64,000 bases of DNA from Azospirillaceae bacterium (lineage in GTDB: Bacteria; Pseudomonadota; Alphaproteobacteria; Azospirillales; Azospirillaceae): contig JAPWJW010000002.1 in assembly GCA_028283825.1 (NCBI GenBank), positions 310,001 to 374,000 on the forward strand, in the 5' to 3' direction. Positions 35,839 to 43,576 of the stretch are shown in pieces. The position numbers and the translations under genes are program-made. Every line of letters starts with the position of its first letter. The first letter of the stretch is position 1. The notes beneath the pieces are model-generated. The model worked only from the letters and a program-made list of their open reading frames with translations. It was not told the DNA's origin and searched no databases.

Positions 35839-35871
35839 GACCCCGGGACACGGGCGTCGGAATGACCAAGA

Positions 35872-35903
35872 CCCAGGGCCGCCCCGGCGGCCCTGGGTTT
35901 TTT
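35872..35903 (+). terminator. Terminator of PiT copy 2, target of the intron
   Basis: Perfect 12-bp stem CCCAGGGCCGCC/GGCGGCCCTGGG with a 2-nt loop and six T. The group II intron begins 4 nt after the T-run. Confidence 0.93.
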
Positions 35904-36298
35904 CATGGTGCGCCCAGCATGGGCGCGTTCTTGAGGGTGGAAGTCCCTCCGTAAGCTGATCACGGTGAACGAAGCGAAACGCAACTGCGAGAGGGCGACT
36001 GATCGTGGGGAGGAAGCGTGGAGCGAAACCACGAGCCGATGAACAAGAACCGGATAGAAGGCGGTGCCGAGCAGGGCGAGCGGGCCATGAACCGCGAAGC
36101 TCTCGTGATCAAGGGTCGGCGCCGTAGATCCGGCGGTTGTGTGGTGAAGGAGCGCGCTCTTACCTGGGGAGATCCCGCCTTATGCCTGAAAGGGTGACGG
36201 TGTCGAGCCGGAGCGGGAAGTCAGCAGAGGTCATAGTAGGGGCCGGTTCAACTGGTGCCGAAGGACCGAACGAGGAGGAGTGTTGATCCACCGTGGCG

Positions 36299-37660
36299 AT
36301 GCGGAAGGCAGAGCGTCAGATGTCCGCGCAAGCGGGGCGGTCGGGAGGGGGGCGAGGTGAAGCCTTGCCCGGGCCCGGCAGCGACGAAGCCTTGCGCCCG
36401 TGCCCGGAAATGGAAAACACGGGGTCAGGGCTGCTGCTGGCGGCCCTGACGCGAGAGAACCTGCAACGGGCTTGGCGACGGGTGCGGTCCAACAAGGGCG
36501 CGGCGGGGGTTGACGGTCTGGACATTGACCAGACGGCGGCCCATCTGCGCACGGTGTGGCCCGCGATCCGGAGCCAGGTGTTGTCGGGGACGTACCGGCC
36601 TTGGCCGGTACGACGGGTGGCGATCCCGAAGCCGGACGGTGGCGAGCGTGAACTCGGCATCCCGACGGTGACGGATCGCCTGATCCAGCAGGCGCTGCTG
36701 CAGGTGTTGCAGCCGCTCCTTGATCCGAGCTTCAGCGAGTACAGCTACGGCTTCCGTCCGGGGCGAGGGGCGCACGACGCGGTGCTGAAGGCACAGTCGT
36801 ACGTCCAGTCGGGCCGGCGGGTTGTGGTTGACGTGGACCTGGAGAAGTTCTTCGACCGGGTGAACCACGACATCCTGATCGACCGTCTCTGGAAGCGCAT
36901 TGGGGATGCCGGCATCGTCCGGCTGATCCGGTCGTACCTGGACAGCGGGATCATGGTGGGGGGCGTGGTCCAGGCACGGGAGAGGGGGACGCCGCAGGGC
37001 GGCCCGCTGTCGCCGCTGCTGGCCAACGTCTTGCTCGACGAGGTGGACCGGGAACTGGAGCGCCGGGGTCATCGCTTCGTGCGCTACGCTGACGATGCGA
37101 ACGTTTACGTTCGCAGCCGGAAGGCGGGTGAACGGGTGATGGCGCTGTTGCGGCGGCTCTACGGCCGACTGCGTCTCTCGGTCAACGAGACCAAGAGCGC
37201 GGTGACCAGCGTGTTCGGCCGCAAGTTCCTGGGCTACGGCTTCTGGGTGGCGCCCGGTGGCGTCATCAAGCGGCGGGTTGCCGACAAGCCGCTGGCGACC
37301 TTCAAGCATCGCATCCGGCAGCTGACCCGCCGTTCCGGCGGGAACAGTGTGCAGGAGGTGGTGATGCGCCTGCGTTCCTATGTTCTGGGATGGAAGGCCT
37401 ACTTCCGCCTGGCGCAGACACCCCGGGTCTGGAACGACCTGGACAAGTGGATGCGCCATCGGCTGCGGGCCATCCAGCTCAAGCATTGGAAACGGGGCAC
37501 GACCATCTACAGGGAACTGAAAGCACTCGGGGCCAAACCCAAGGTGCTCCATCAGGTGGCGGCCAATAGCCGCCGCTGGTGGCGCAACAGCGGGATGGCC
37601 CTCAATGCCGTCCTCTCCCTGCAATGGGCGGACGCCCTGGGAATGCCCCGTCTCTCTTGA
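36299..37660 (+). CDS. ltrA: Group II intron reverse transcriptase/maturase
   Basis: 453 aa from ATG 36299 (GTG 36293 and ATG 36410 are alternatives). Reverse transcriptase blocks: RVRSNKGAAGVDGLD (RT0-1), VRRVAIPKPDGGERELGIP, SYGFRPGRGAHDAV, VVDVDLEKFFDRVNHDIL, GTPQGGPLSPLLANVLLDE and the catalytic YADDANVYV. The maturase X/GIIM domain follows (LGYGFWVAPGG, then YVLGWKAYFRLAQTPRVWNDL). No HNH endonuclease zinc motif is seen. All catalytic residues are present. Confidence 0.95.
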   Translation: MRKAERQMSAQAGRSGGGRGEALPGPGSDEALRPCPEMENTGSGLLLAALTRENLQRAWRRVRSNKGAAGVDGLDIDQTAAHLRTVWPAIRSQVLSGTYRPWPVRRVAIPKPDGGERELGIPTVTDRLIQQALLQVLQPLLDPSFSEYSYGFRPGRGAHDAVLKAQSYVQSGRRVVVDVDLEKFFDRVNHDILIDRLWKRIGDAGIVRLIRSYLDSGIMVGGVVQARERGTPQGGPLSPLLANVLLDEVDRELERRGHRFVRYADDANVYVRSRKAGERVMALLRRLYGRLRLSVNETKSAVTSVFGRKFLGYGFWVAPGGVIKRRVADKPLATFKHRIRQLTRRSGGNSVQEVVMRLRSYVLGWKAYFRLAQTPRVWNDLDKWMRHRLRAIQLKHWKRGTTIYRELKALGAKPKVLHQVAANSRRWWRNSGMALNAVLSLQWADALGMPRLS

Positions 37661-37672
37661 CCTCAACTCCTC

Positions 37673-37708
37673 GAACCGCCCGGTGCGGACCCGCATGCCG
37701 GGTGGTGT
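37673..37708 (+). ncRNA. Group II intron domain V
   Basis: Basal stem ACCGCCCGG/CCGGGTGGT (9 pairs including one G-U), a short bulge, and a distal stem TGCG/CGCA closed by a tetraloop. This is the catalytic hairpin of the intron. A domain VI-like stem follows, with GGGG...CCCC up to 37740. Confidence 0.8.
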
Positions 37709-37760
37709 GGGAGGGGAGCGGTCCTCAAGGATCGCCCCCTATCCCGATACCGGACCATCA

Positions 37761-37787
37761 CTGTCCGCTTTCATCAAAAGCGGACAG
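37761..37787. terminator. Perfect hairpin just downstream of the intron
   Basis: Arms CTGTCCGCTTT and AAAGCGGACAG (11 bp) with loop CATCA, 13 nt after the 3' splice site. It may be a bidirectional terminator; it has no clear T-run and could be a remnant of an older mobile element. Confidence 0.4.
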
Positions 37788-37942
37788 TTGGGGCCGCCTA
37801 CGATGGTCAAAATCGCCAATTCTTGGCTGGAGTTCGCACAGTGTTTATCTGTTTTTGAGGGTTTCCCCAGGGTTAAGGGGGTGGCATGGGGCTTGCTGAC
37901 AAGGCGCCCGGCACACTCTGGTAACTCTCAAGGAACAAAATA

Positions 37943-38851
37943 ATGGCGGCAGTGGAATACGGGTCCCAAGACAGGGGCCCGGGTGGGGACCGGCGCGTCA
38001 ACTGGACAATCCTGGCCGTGGGGGCGGTGATCTCCGGCTTCATCTCCCTCAGCATTCACGTGGTCATGTTGCAGGTGTTGGATGTCGCTTATCCGCAGGA
38101 CGGCGGCGCGCCAACCTGGGCGCGGATGCCGATCCTGATGGGCGCGATGGCGGCGGCGTGCGTCTTCTATGGCATGGCACGGCCGGCATTGGCCAAGCGC
38201 GGGCCCGTCCTGGCCGTCCTGGCGCTGTTCGCGCTGCTGGCCATGGGGCGGGAAAGCCTGCGCCTGATCGTCATGAACGGCGTGGTGACGACGGCTTGGG
38301 TCTATGCCCTGGCCGGGGCCGTGCCCGGCCTGTTGGTCGCGCTGGGCTCTGCCGCCCTGGTGGTCGCGGCGTCAGCGTTCACCCGTGGCCCCGTGTCCCG
38401 GCTGGTGGCGGGTGTCATCATCGGTGCCATCGTGCTGCTGGGCCTCCAGCCCTTGATCGCGCACGTCTGGAAGCCGGTGATGGCGGCCCTGAGCGGCTTT
38501 GACCATGACGAGGTCTACCAGATGCCCTATGGCTGGCAGGTGGAGATCCCCGCCTACCTGACCTTCGTGGAGCCGGTGGCCAGCTGCCTGGCCATGGCGG
38601 CGCTGATCTGGGACAAGCTGTCGGCCCGGCCGCTGACCCGCCTGGCGCAGTTCATGCTCCTGGTCCTGTTCCTGCGCGGGCTGGTGCTGCGGCCCTTCCT
38701 GTACAGCTTCTTCATCCCGGCACCCCTGGGGGCCGCCATGCTCAGTGAAAGCCAGTTCTTCTTCGAATACCTGGCGCTGGGCCTGCTGACCGGCCTGACC
38801 TGGCAATTCGCCCGGCCGGGCGCGAAGGGGGCTGGAGGGACAGGGGCCTAG
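37943..38851 (+). CDS. Hypothetical integral membrane protein
   Basis: 302 aa with about eight predicted membrane helices (first at about 22-45, last near 275-292) and a loop at about 180-200 between helices. The N-terminal tail is hydrophilic and the C-terminus Gly-rich. No family recognised. The start has AAGGAACAAA before ATG 37943. It is isolated between the intron and a long hairpin; the region looks like accessory DNA. Confidence 0.7.
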   Translation: MAAVEYGSQDRGPGGDRRVNWTILAVGAVISGFISLSIHVVMLQVLDVAYPQDGGAPTWARMPILMGAMAAACVFYGMARPALAKRGPVLAVLALFALLAMGRESLRLIVMNGVVTTAWVYALAGAVPGLLVALGSAALVVAASAFTRGPVSRLVAGVIIGAIVLLGLQPLIAHVWKPVMAALSGFDHDEVYQMPYGWQVEIPAYLTFVEPVASCLAMAALIWDKLSARPLTRLAQFMLLVLFLRGLVLRPFLYSFFIPAPLGAAMLSESQFFFEYLALGLLTGLTWQFARPGAKGAGGTGA

Positions 38852-38898
38852 GGGGATTCCATCTCCTCCCCCCCCCCCTTTCGCTCATTGGAAGCCGG

Positions 38899-38931
38899 CG
38901 GCCGGCGCGGTTTATCGTTGCGCGCCGGCCG
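38899..38931. terminator. Long G/C hairpin after the membrane protein
   Basis: Perfect 11-bp arms CGGCCGGCGCG/CGCGCCGGCCG with an 11-nt A/T-rich loop, 47 nt past the stop. No T-run, so function as a terminator is uncertain. Confidence 0.5.
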
Positions 38932-38973
38932 TCTGGATCGCCAGGGCGCGCGCAAAATAAAGAGGGGCCGGGA

Positions 38974-39454
38974 ATGCCGATGAATGGTCCCACGGCGGTG
39001 GAGCGCACATCCGACCGGGAAATGGTCGTCTCGCGGACTTTCGACGCTCCGGCGCAGGTCATGTTCGAAGCCTGGAGCATGGCCGGGCTCTTCAGGCGGT
39101 GGTGGGTCCCGAGATCGATGGGCCTGTCGCTGCGTTCCTGCGAAATGGACGTCCGGATCGGTGGCGGTTATCGCCTGGAATTCGATCTCGGCGAGGCGAA
39201 GACCATGGCCTTCTTTGGCAAATATCTGGAAGTGACGCCATACTCGCGCATCGTCTGGACCAATGACGAAAGCGAGGGGGGAACTCGATCACCACGGTGA
39301 CCTTCGAGGAGAAGGACGGCAAGACCTGTTGGCCCTGCATGAGCTTTATCCCTCCAAGGAGGCGCCTGACGCGGCGGATGGCATGGCCGGCGGGCTGTCC
39401 GAAGCGTTCGACCAATTGGAAGAACTGATCGGGGAAAGCTCGGTCCGCCCCTAG
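38974..39454 (+). pseudogene. SRPBCC/AHSA1-type protein with two frameshifts
   Basis: The first frame gives a typical START-like opening: REMVVSRTFDAPAQVMFEAW, LFRRWWVPRS, then GGGYRLEFDLGEAKTMAFFG. It breaks at the G-run 39276-39281 (one base missing) and again at 39325-39327 (one base missing). After both corrections it reads SITTVTFEEKDGKT and LLALHELYPSKEAPDA, ending near the normal end of the family. Two independent lesions in one short gene fit real decay better than the single lesions elsewhere, though both lie at base runs. SRPBCC proteins bind hydrophobic ligands. Confidence 0.75.
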
Positions 39455-39613
39455 GTGTTTAGTGCCGGTGTTTGAGGGCGCGCCCCTGATTCTGTACTGG
39501 GGGTGATGCAATTCCGGTGATGTCCGGTTGCCGCGCGGCGGCGGTTTCCAAGCCGCCGCACGGCAATCGTTGCTGAATGTACATGCTGGCGGATTTTGTC
39601 TTAACCCTGCCCG

Positions 39614-40018
39614 TCAATAGGTAACGATCACGACTTTACCGTTGGTCAATTTCGCACCATAGGTTCCCTCGCCGAGATCTTTTTTCGCGACCGGCTTGAT
39701 CAGGGCGACGAGACGTTTATACGGATTCGGACGTGAAGACTCCCATGTTCCAATTTCTCCGATAAATTCGATCGTACTTGCGTCTGCGCCGTACGTATCG
39801 AACTGTCTTTTCACATCATCTGCATCACCATCAGTAAAAAATTCGTGTTGATCATCGGTCATGACGAGATGAACACCGATGACTTCGTTGCTACCAGCCT
39901 TTTTGGCGACGATACCAATGCAGGATGTAAAGAGGGTGAACTTGATTTCACCGGCTTTTCCCCATTCTTTTTCTGCAATCTTAAGCACATTTGCGGCTAA
40001 CCTGAGTGTGTATGACAT
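39614..40018 (-). CDS. Orphan protein with atypical base composition
   Basis: 134 aa from ATG 40018, preceded by AAAGGAACGAGAATC. Visibly lower G+C and different codon choice (many AAA, GAT and ATT codons) than its neighbours, suggesting acquisition by transfer. Sequence: MSYTLRLAANVLKIAEKEWG at the start, an acidic middle (DDQHEFFTDGDADDVK) and a Lys/Gly C-terminus ending KVVIVTY. No signal peptide or membrane segment. Family not recognised. It has its own promoter-like sequence upstream. Confidence 0.75.
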   Translation of the reverse strand: MSYTLRLAANVLKIAEKEWGKAGEIKFTLFTSCIGIVAKKAGSNEVIGVHLVMTDDQHEFFTDGDADDVKRQFDTYGADASTIEFIGEIGTWESSRPNPYKRLVALIKPVAKKDLGEGTYGAKLTNGKVVIVTY

Positions 40019-40064
40019 GATTCTCGTTCCTTTCGTCGCGTGACTACCCATCAGAAGAGCAACC

Positions 40065-40093
40065 ATAATGCGCCATATCGTCTATAAATACAA
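40065..40093 (-). promoter_or_regulatory. Sigma-70-like promoter of the orphan gene
   Basis: On the minus strand TTGTAT, a 17-nt spacer, CATTAT, 47 nt before the start codon at 40018. It lies in a clearly A/T-rich patch. Confidence 0.5.
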
Positions 40094-40275
40094 CTTAAAG
40101 GTTATTTTTGTGAGGGTGAATCGAGCCGTCCCGGTGTTTTCCAGGCCTTTCTGGCCCGGCCTGAAGCGTCGCGCCTGAACGCGGAACGGGGGGATTTCCT
40201 ATGAAGGTCCGGGGCTCTGGGGCCATGAGCCGCCCCCCAGCCGGGCGTTCACCTTGCCGGCCCGCCGTCGGCGGG

Positions 40276-40755
40276 TCAGGCGGTGTCCGTGTCCACCGCC
40301 CGGCGCAGCGCCGCCAAGTCCAGCTTGATCATCTCCTGCATGGCTTTCATGGCCTTCGCCGCCCGTGCCGGGTCGGGGTCGGTGATCAGGTCGATGAAGC
40401 CGCTGGGGACCACCTGCCAGGTCACGCCGAACCGGTCGGTCAGCCAGCCGCAGGCGTGGATGCGGCCGCCGTCGCCCAGCACGTCCCAGTAACGGTCGAC
40501 ATCCGCCTGGGTGGCGCAGTCGATGACGAAGGAGACGGCCTCGTTGATCTTCCAGTGCGGTCCGCCGTTCAGCGCCATGAAGGGCTTGCCGTCCAGCGCG
40601 AACGACACGGTCATGACCATGTCGGCGGGCCTGGGGCCAGCCTCGCCATAGCGGGCGATGGTGGTGATGCGGGAATTGGGGAAGATTCCGACGTAGAAAC
40701 GCGCGGCGTCTTCGGCCACCGTGTCGAACCACAGGAAGGGGGTGATGGCGGGCAT
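40276..40755 (-). CDS. VOC-superfamily protein (PhnB/3-demethylubiquinone methyltransferase-like fold)
   Basis: 159 aa. Pattern of the PF06983 group: ITPFLWFDTVAEDAARFYVGIFPNSRI, FALDGKPFMALNGGPHWKINEAVSFVI, DRYWDVLGDGG, CGWLTDRFGVTWQVVP. These are glyoxalase-fold proteins of mostly unknown activity, despite the frequent methyltransferase label. Single gene; no operon partner. Confidence 0.88.
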   Translation of the reverse strand: MPAITPFLWFDTVAEDAARFYVGIFPNSRITTIARYGEAGPRPADMVMTVSFALDGKPFMALNGGPHWKINEAVSFVIDCATQADVDRYWDVLGDGGRIHACGWLTDRFGVTWQVVPSGFIDLITDPDPARAAKAMKAMQEMIKLDLAALRRAVDTDTA

Positions 40756-40824
40756 GTCCTCGTCCTCTTCAGGGGAAGGCGTTGCCCGGACTATGGGCCA
40801 CCCCCCATGGGACGGGAAGCGCCC

Positions 40825-43422
40825 TCAGGTAGCCTCGCCTTTGGGGGGACCCAGCAGGGCCGGCAGGAACAGCAGCGCCGTCACCAGGATGCTGGCCAGC
40901 GAGAACACCAGCAGTTCGCCCATGCTGGCGGTGCCGGGGTGGTGGCTGGTCCACAGGCTGCCGAAGGCGGTGCCGGTGGTCAGGGCCGACAGGATGGTGG
41001 CGCGGGTCAGGCTGGACGCCAGCGGGTCGCGCAATCCCTGCCGCCAGGCCATGACGTAATAGATGTTGAAGGCCGTGCCGATGCCGAACAGCAGGGGCAA
41101 GGCGATGATGTTGGCGAAGTTGATGGGCTTGCCCGCCAGGATGGCGGCGGCCAGGGTCAGCAATGAGGCCAGCGCCAGGGGCGCCAGGGTCTTCAGCACG
41201 TCGGCCACGTTGCGCAGGGTGACGGCCAGGATGATGGTCACCAGGATGACGGCCAGGATGCCCGCCTGCAAAAAGGCGTGGATGATGGTGGCGCTGCTTT
41301 CCTGGATGGCGATGGGGGTGCCGGTGGCGTCTGGTGCTATGGTGCGCACCGCCTTGACGAAACGCTTCAGCACCTGGTTGTCGTTGCTGTCGCCCTTGGG
41401 GAAGACGGAGATGCGGGCGTGGCCGTCGGCCGCCACCCAGTCGCGCTTCAGGTCCGCCGGCAGGTCGGCCAGGGTGACGGGGGTGGCTTGCAGGCTGTCG
41501 TTCACCTGGGCCAGCAGGGTCTGCAGGCCCGGCTCCGTCGCCTTCTGGAAGGCCGGGACCACCGTTTCGGCCGGGGCGGCCAAGGCCGCCTCCAGCGCCG
41601 CCTTGAACTTCAGGGCGGACGCGCCGCCGGGGGTGCCGGCGTCGGGCGCCAGCTTGCCCAGGGCCGCCACCACGGCGGTCATGGACTGGCGCACATCCTC
41701 CACGCTGGGGGCGGGTTTGGTCTCCGGCGGCGACAGGCTGGGGCCCAGCAGGGTGGCGGCATCGGAAATGATGGCCAGCTTGGCGTCCTGGTCGGTGGGG
41801 ATGTAGTCGTTCAGGGTGATGGCCTGCGCCACCTCCGGCAGCTTGGACAGCTTGTCGGACAGGGCGTTGGCCTCATCCTCCGATGCCGCCAGTACGTCGA
41901 TGGTGTTGGGCGTGAACAGCGGGTCCTTCATCAGTTCCAGCACCACCGACACCGCTTCCGTCTTGGGGCTGCGCAGGTTCAGCGGGTTGAAGTCGAAGGT
42001 CAGGCGCGGCAGCAGGGCGGCACAGGCCACCGCCACGACGGCGGCGGCGCCCAGCACCCAGCGGCGGCGGGTGGCGATCAGATGGTCCAGTGGCGCCAGC
42101 GCCTTGTAGCCCACCTCCACATGCTCCCCCTTCGGGCGCAGCAGCATCAGCAGCGCGGGCAGGAAGGTGATGGACAGCAGGAAGGCGATGCCCATGCCCA
42201 CCCCGGCCAGGATGCCCAGCTGCGACACGCCCCGATAGTCGGTGGGCAGGAAGGCCAGGAAGCCGGCGGCGGTGGCGGCGGCCGCCACCGTCAGGCCCCG
42301 GCCCACGCCATGGCCGGCGGCGGCCAGGGCCGTGGCCAGGTCGTCGTGCATCAGCCGGTCGGCGCGATAGCGGACGGAGAACTGGATGCCGAAATCCACG
42401 CCCAATCCCACGAACAGCACCGTGAAGGCGATGGACAGCAGGTTGAACGGCCCGGTGGCGATCAGGCCGAAGGCGGCGGTGACGGCCAGGCCGACGATGA
42501 CGGTCAGCAGGATGGCGCCCACCATGCGGAAGGACTTCACCGCCAGCCACAGCAGCACCAGCACGGCGATGCCGGTCAGCGTGCCGTTGAAGGCCACCCC
42601 TTCGCCCAGGGTGCCGAATTCCTCATCCGCCATCGGCACCTCGCCCGTCAGGCGCACGCGCACGCCGTTGTCCGGCGTCAGGCCCAGATCCTTGGCGGTG
42701 GCGCGGATGGCGTCGGACGCCATCTGCCCCGGTTGCAGGTCGTTGAAGTCCAGCACCGGCTGCAACAGGATGAAGCGGCGCAGTTCCATGGGGTTGGGCG
42801 GCTGGCCCGTCACCAGGCCGCGCCAGTTCAGCGGCACTACCTTGCCCGTGGCCGCGGCCTGCATCGTGCCGCCCAGGGCGTCGAAGGCGCGGCCCAGATC
42901 CTCCAGCTTGGCCTGGCCGTAGCTGACGCCCTGAAGATAGGTGCCCAAGGTATCCAGCAGGCCGCGCGCCGACGGGTCGGCCGCCAGCGGGCCCAGCAGC
43001 GGCTGCGCCTGGATCAGCGACTGCATGTTGGACTGCACCTCTTCGGTGGGCAGCAACATCAGGCCTTCGCGGTTGAAATAGGGGCCGCCGTCGGGGCGGA
43101 AGACGTTGTGCACCACGTCGGTGCGCTTGATCAGCGCCGCGGTCAGGGCGCTGGCGGCGCGTTCGGCCAGTTCCGGCGTGACGCCGTCGATCACCACGGC
43201 GGTCTGCTGCACCTTCTGCGGATACAGCGCGTCGAAGGCGATCTCACGCTTGCGCCAGGTCAGCTCGGGCGACAGCAGCTTCACCGCGTCGGTGTCGATG
43301 GCGAAATGGGTCGCGACATGGAACGCGGCGGCAATGCCCAGCACCAGGCCGGCCAGCAGGGTCAGCTGCCAGCGGCGGCAACAGGCGGCCACCAGGGCGC
43401 CGATGCGGTCGTTGAGGCCCAT
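40825..43422 (-). CDS. hpnN: Hopanoid RND transporter HpnN
   Basis: 865 aa MMPL-type RND protein with about 12 membrane helices: helix 1 at 20-40, a periplasmic domain, helices in two groups (about 270-440 and 720-860), and a central soluble domain. LFVGLGVDFGIQFSVRYRAD is the typical helix-4 region. HpnN moves hopanoids to the outer membrane in Rhodopseudomonas. The ATG has GGAAGG upstream. It lies apart from the core hpn genes, downstream of copD, from which two strong hairpins separate it. Confidence 0.93.
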   Translation of the reverse strand: MGLNDRIGALVAACCRRWQLTLLAGLVLGIAAAFHVATHFAIDTDAVKLLSPELTWRKREIAFDALYPQKVQQTAVVIDGVTPELAERAASALTAALIKRTDVVHNVFRPDGGPYFNREGLMLLPTEEVQSNMQSLIQAQPLLGPLAADPSARGLLDTLGTYLQGVSYGQAKLEDLGRAFDALGGTMQAAATGKVVPLNWRGLVTGQPPNPMELRRFILLQPVLDFNDLQPGQMASDAIRATAKDLGLTPDNGVRVRLTGEVPMADEEFGTLGEGVAFNGTLTGIAVLVLLWLAVKSFRMVGAILLTVIVGLAVTAAFGLIATGPFNLLSIAFTVLFVGLGVDFGIQFSVRYRADRLMHDDLATALAAAGHGVGRGLTVAAAATAAGFLAFLPTDYRGVSQLGILAGVGMGIAFLLSITFLPALLMLLRPKGEHVEVGYKALAPLDHLIATRRRWVLGAAAVVAVACAALLPRLTFDFNPLNLRSPKTEAVSVVLELMKDPLFTPNTIDVLAASEDEANALSDKLSKLPEVAQAITLNDYIPTDQDAKLAIISDAATLLGPSLSPPETKPAPSVEDVRQSMTAVVAALGKLAPDAGTPGGASALKFKAALEAALAAPAETVVPAFQKATEPGLQTLLAQVNDSLQATPVTLADLPADLKRDWVAADGHARISVFPKGDSNDNQVLKRFVKAVRTIAPDATGTPIAIQESSATIIHAFLQAGILAVILVTIILAVTLRNVADVLKTLAPLALASLLTLAAAILAGKPINFANIIALPLLFGIGTAFNIYYVMAWRQGLRDPLASSLTRATILSALTTGTAFGSLWTSHHPGTASMGELLVFSLASILVTALLFLPALLGPPKGEAT

Positions 43423-43470
43423 CTTGTCGCTTCCTTCCCTTATACGCGCCCAAACTCTGCGGATATCGAA

Positions 43471-43549
43471 ACGGGCGCCGGTTGCCCGGCGCCCGTGTCA
43501 ATCAAGGGCGGGCCGGCCCGGTTCCCCTGAAACGGGGTCCGGGCCGGCC
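43471..43549 (-). terminator. Tandem hairpins between copD and hpnN
   Basis: Two consecutive hairpins: GGCCGGCCCGG/CCGGGCCGGCC with an inner CCCC/GGGG (43511-43549), and ACGGGCGCCG/CGGCGCCCGT (43471-43496). They follow the copD stop by about 28 nt. No T-runs. They could end copCD transcription or act as a leader structure for hpnN. Confidence 0.55.
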
Positions 43550-43576
43550 AACCTTCAATGGCAGACGATTGATATA

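Larger units (their letters stand above)
35908..37748 (+). mobile_element. Group II intron encoding a reverse transcriptase, probably class C-like
   Basis: 1841 nt. The 5' end GTGCGCCCAGCATGGGCG is a standard group II start, and the 3' end CCCCTATCCCGAT is standard as well. Structured, less coding-like RNA sequence (35908-36290) precedes the maturase; domains V and VI lie at 37673-37748. Insertion directly behind a terminator hairpin and T-tract is the target preference known for class C introns, and the maturase lacks an endonuclease domain, as in that class. Both ends look intact, so it may be mobile. Confidence 0.87.

Noticed and set aside
41278-43530. 750-codon open frame on + opposite hpnN
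   Set aside because: Low-complexity Gly/Gln/His composition, no start signals, and a complete RND transporter on the other strand.
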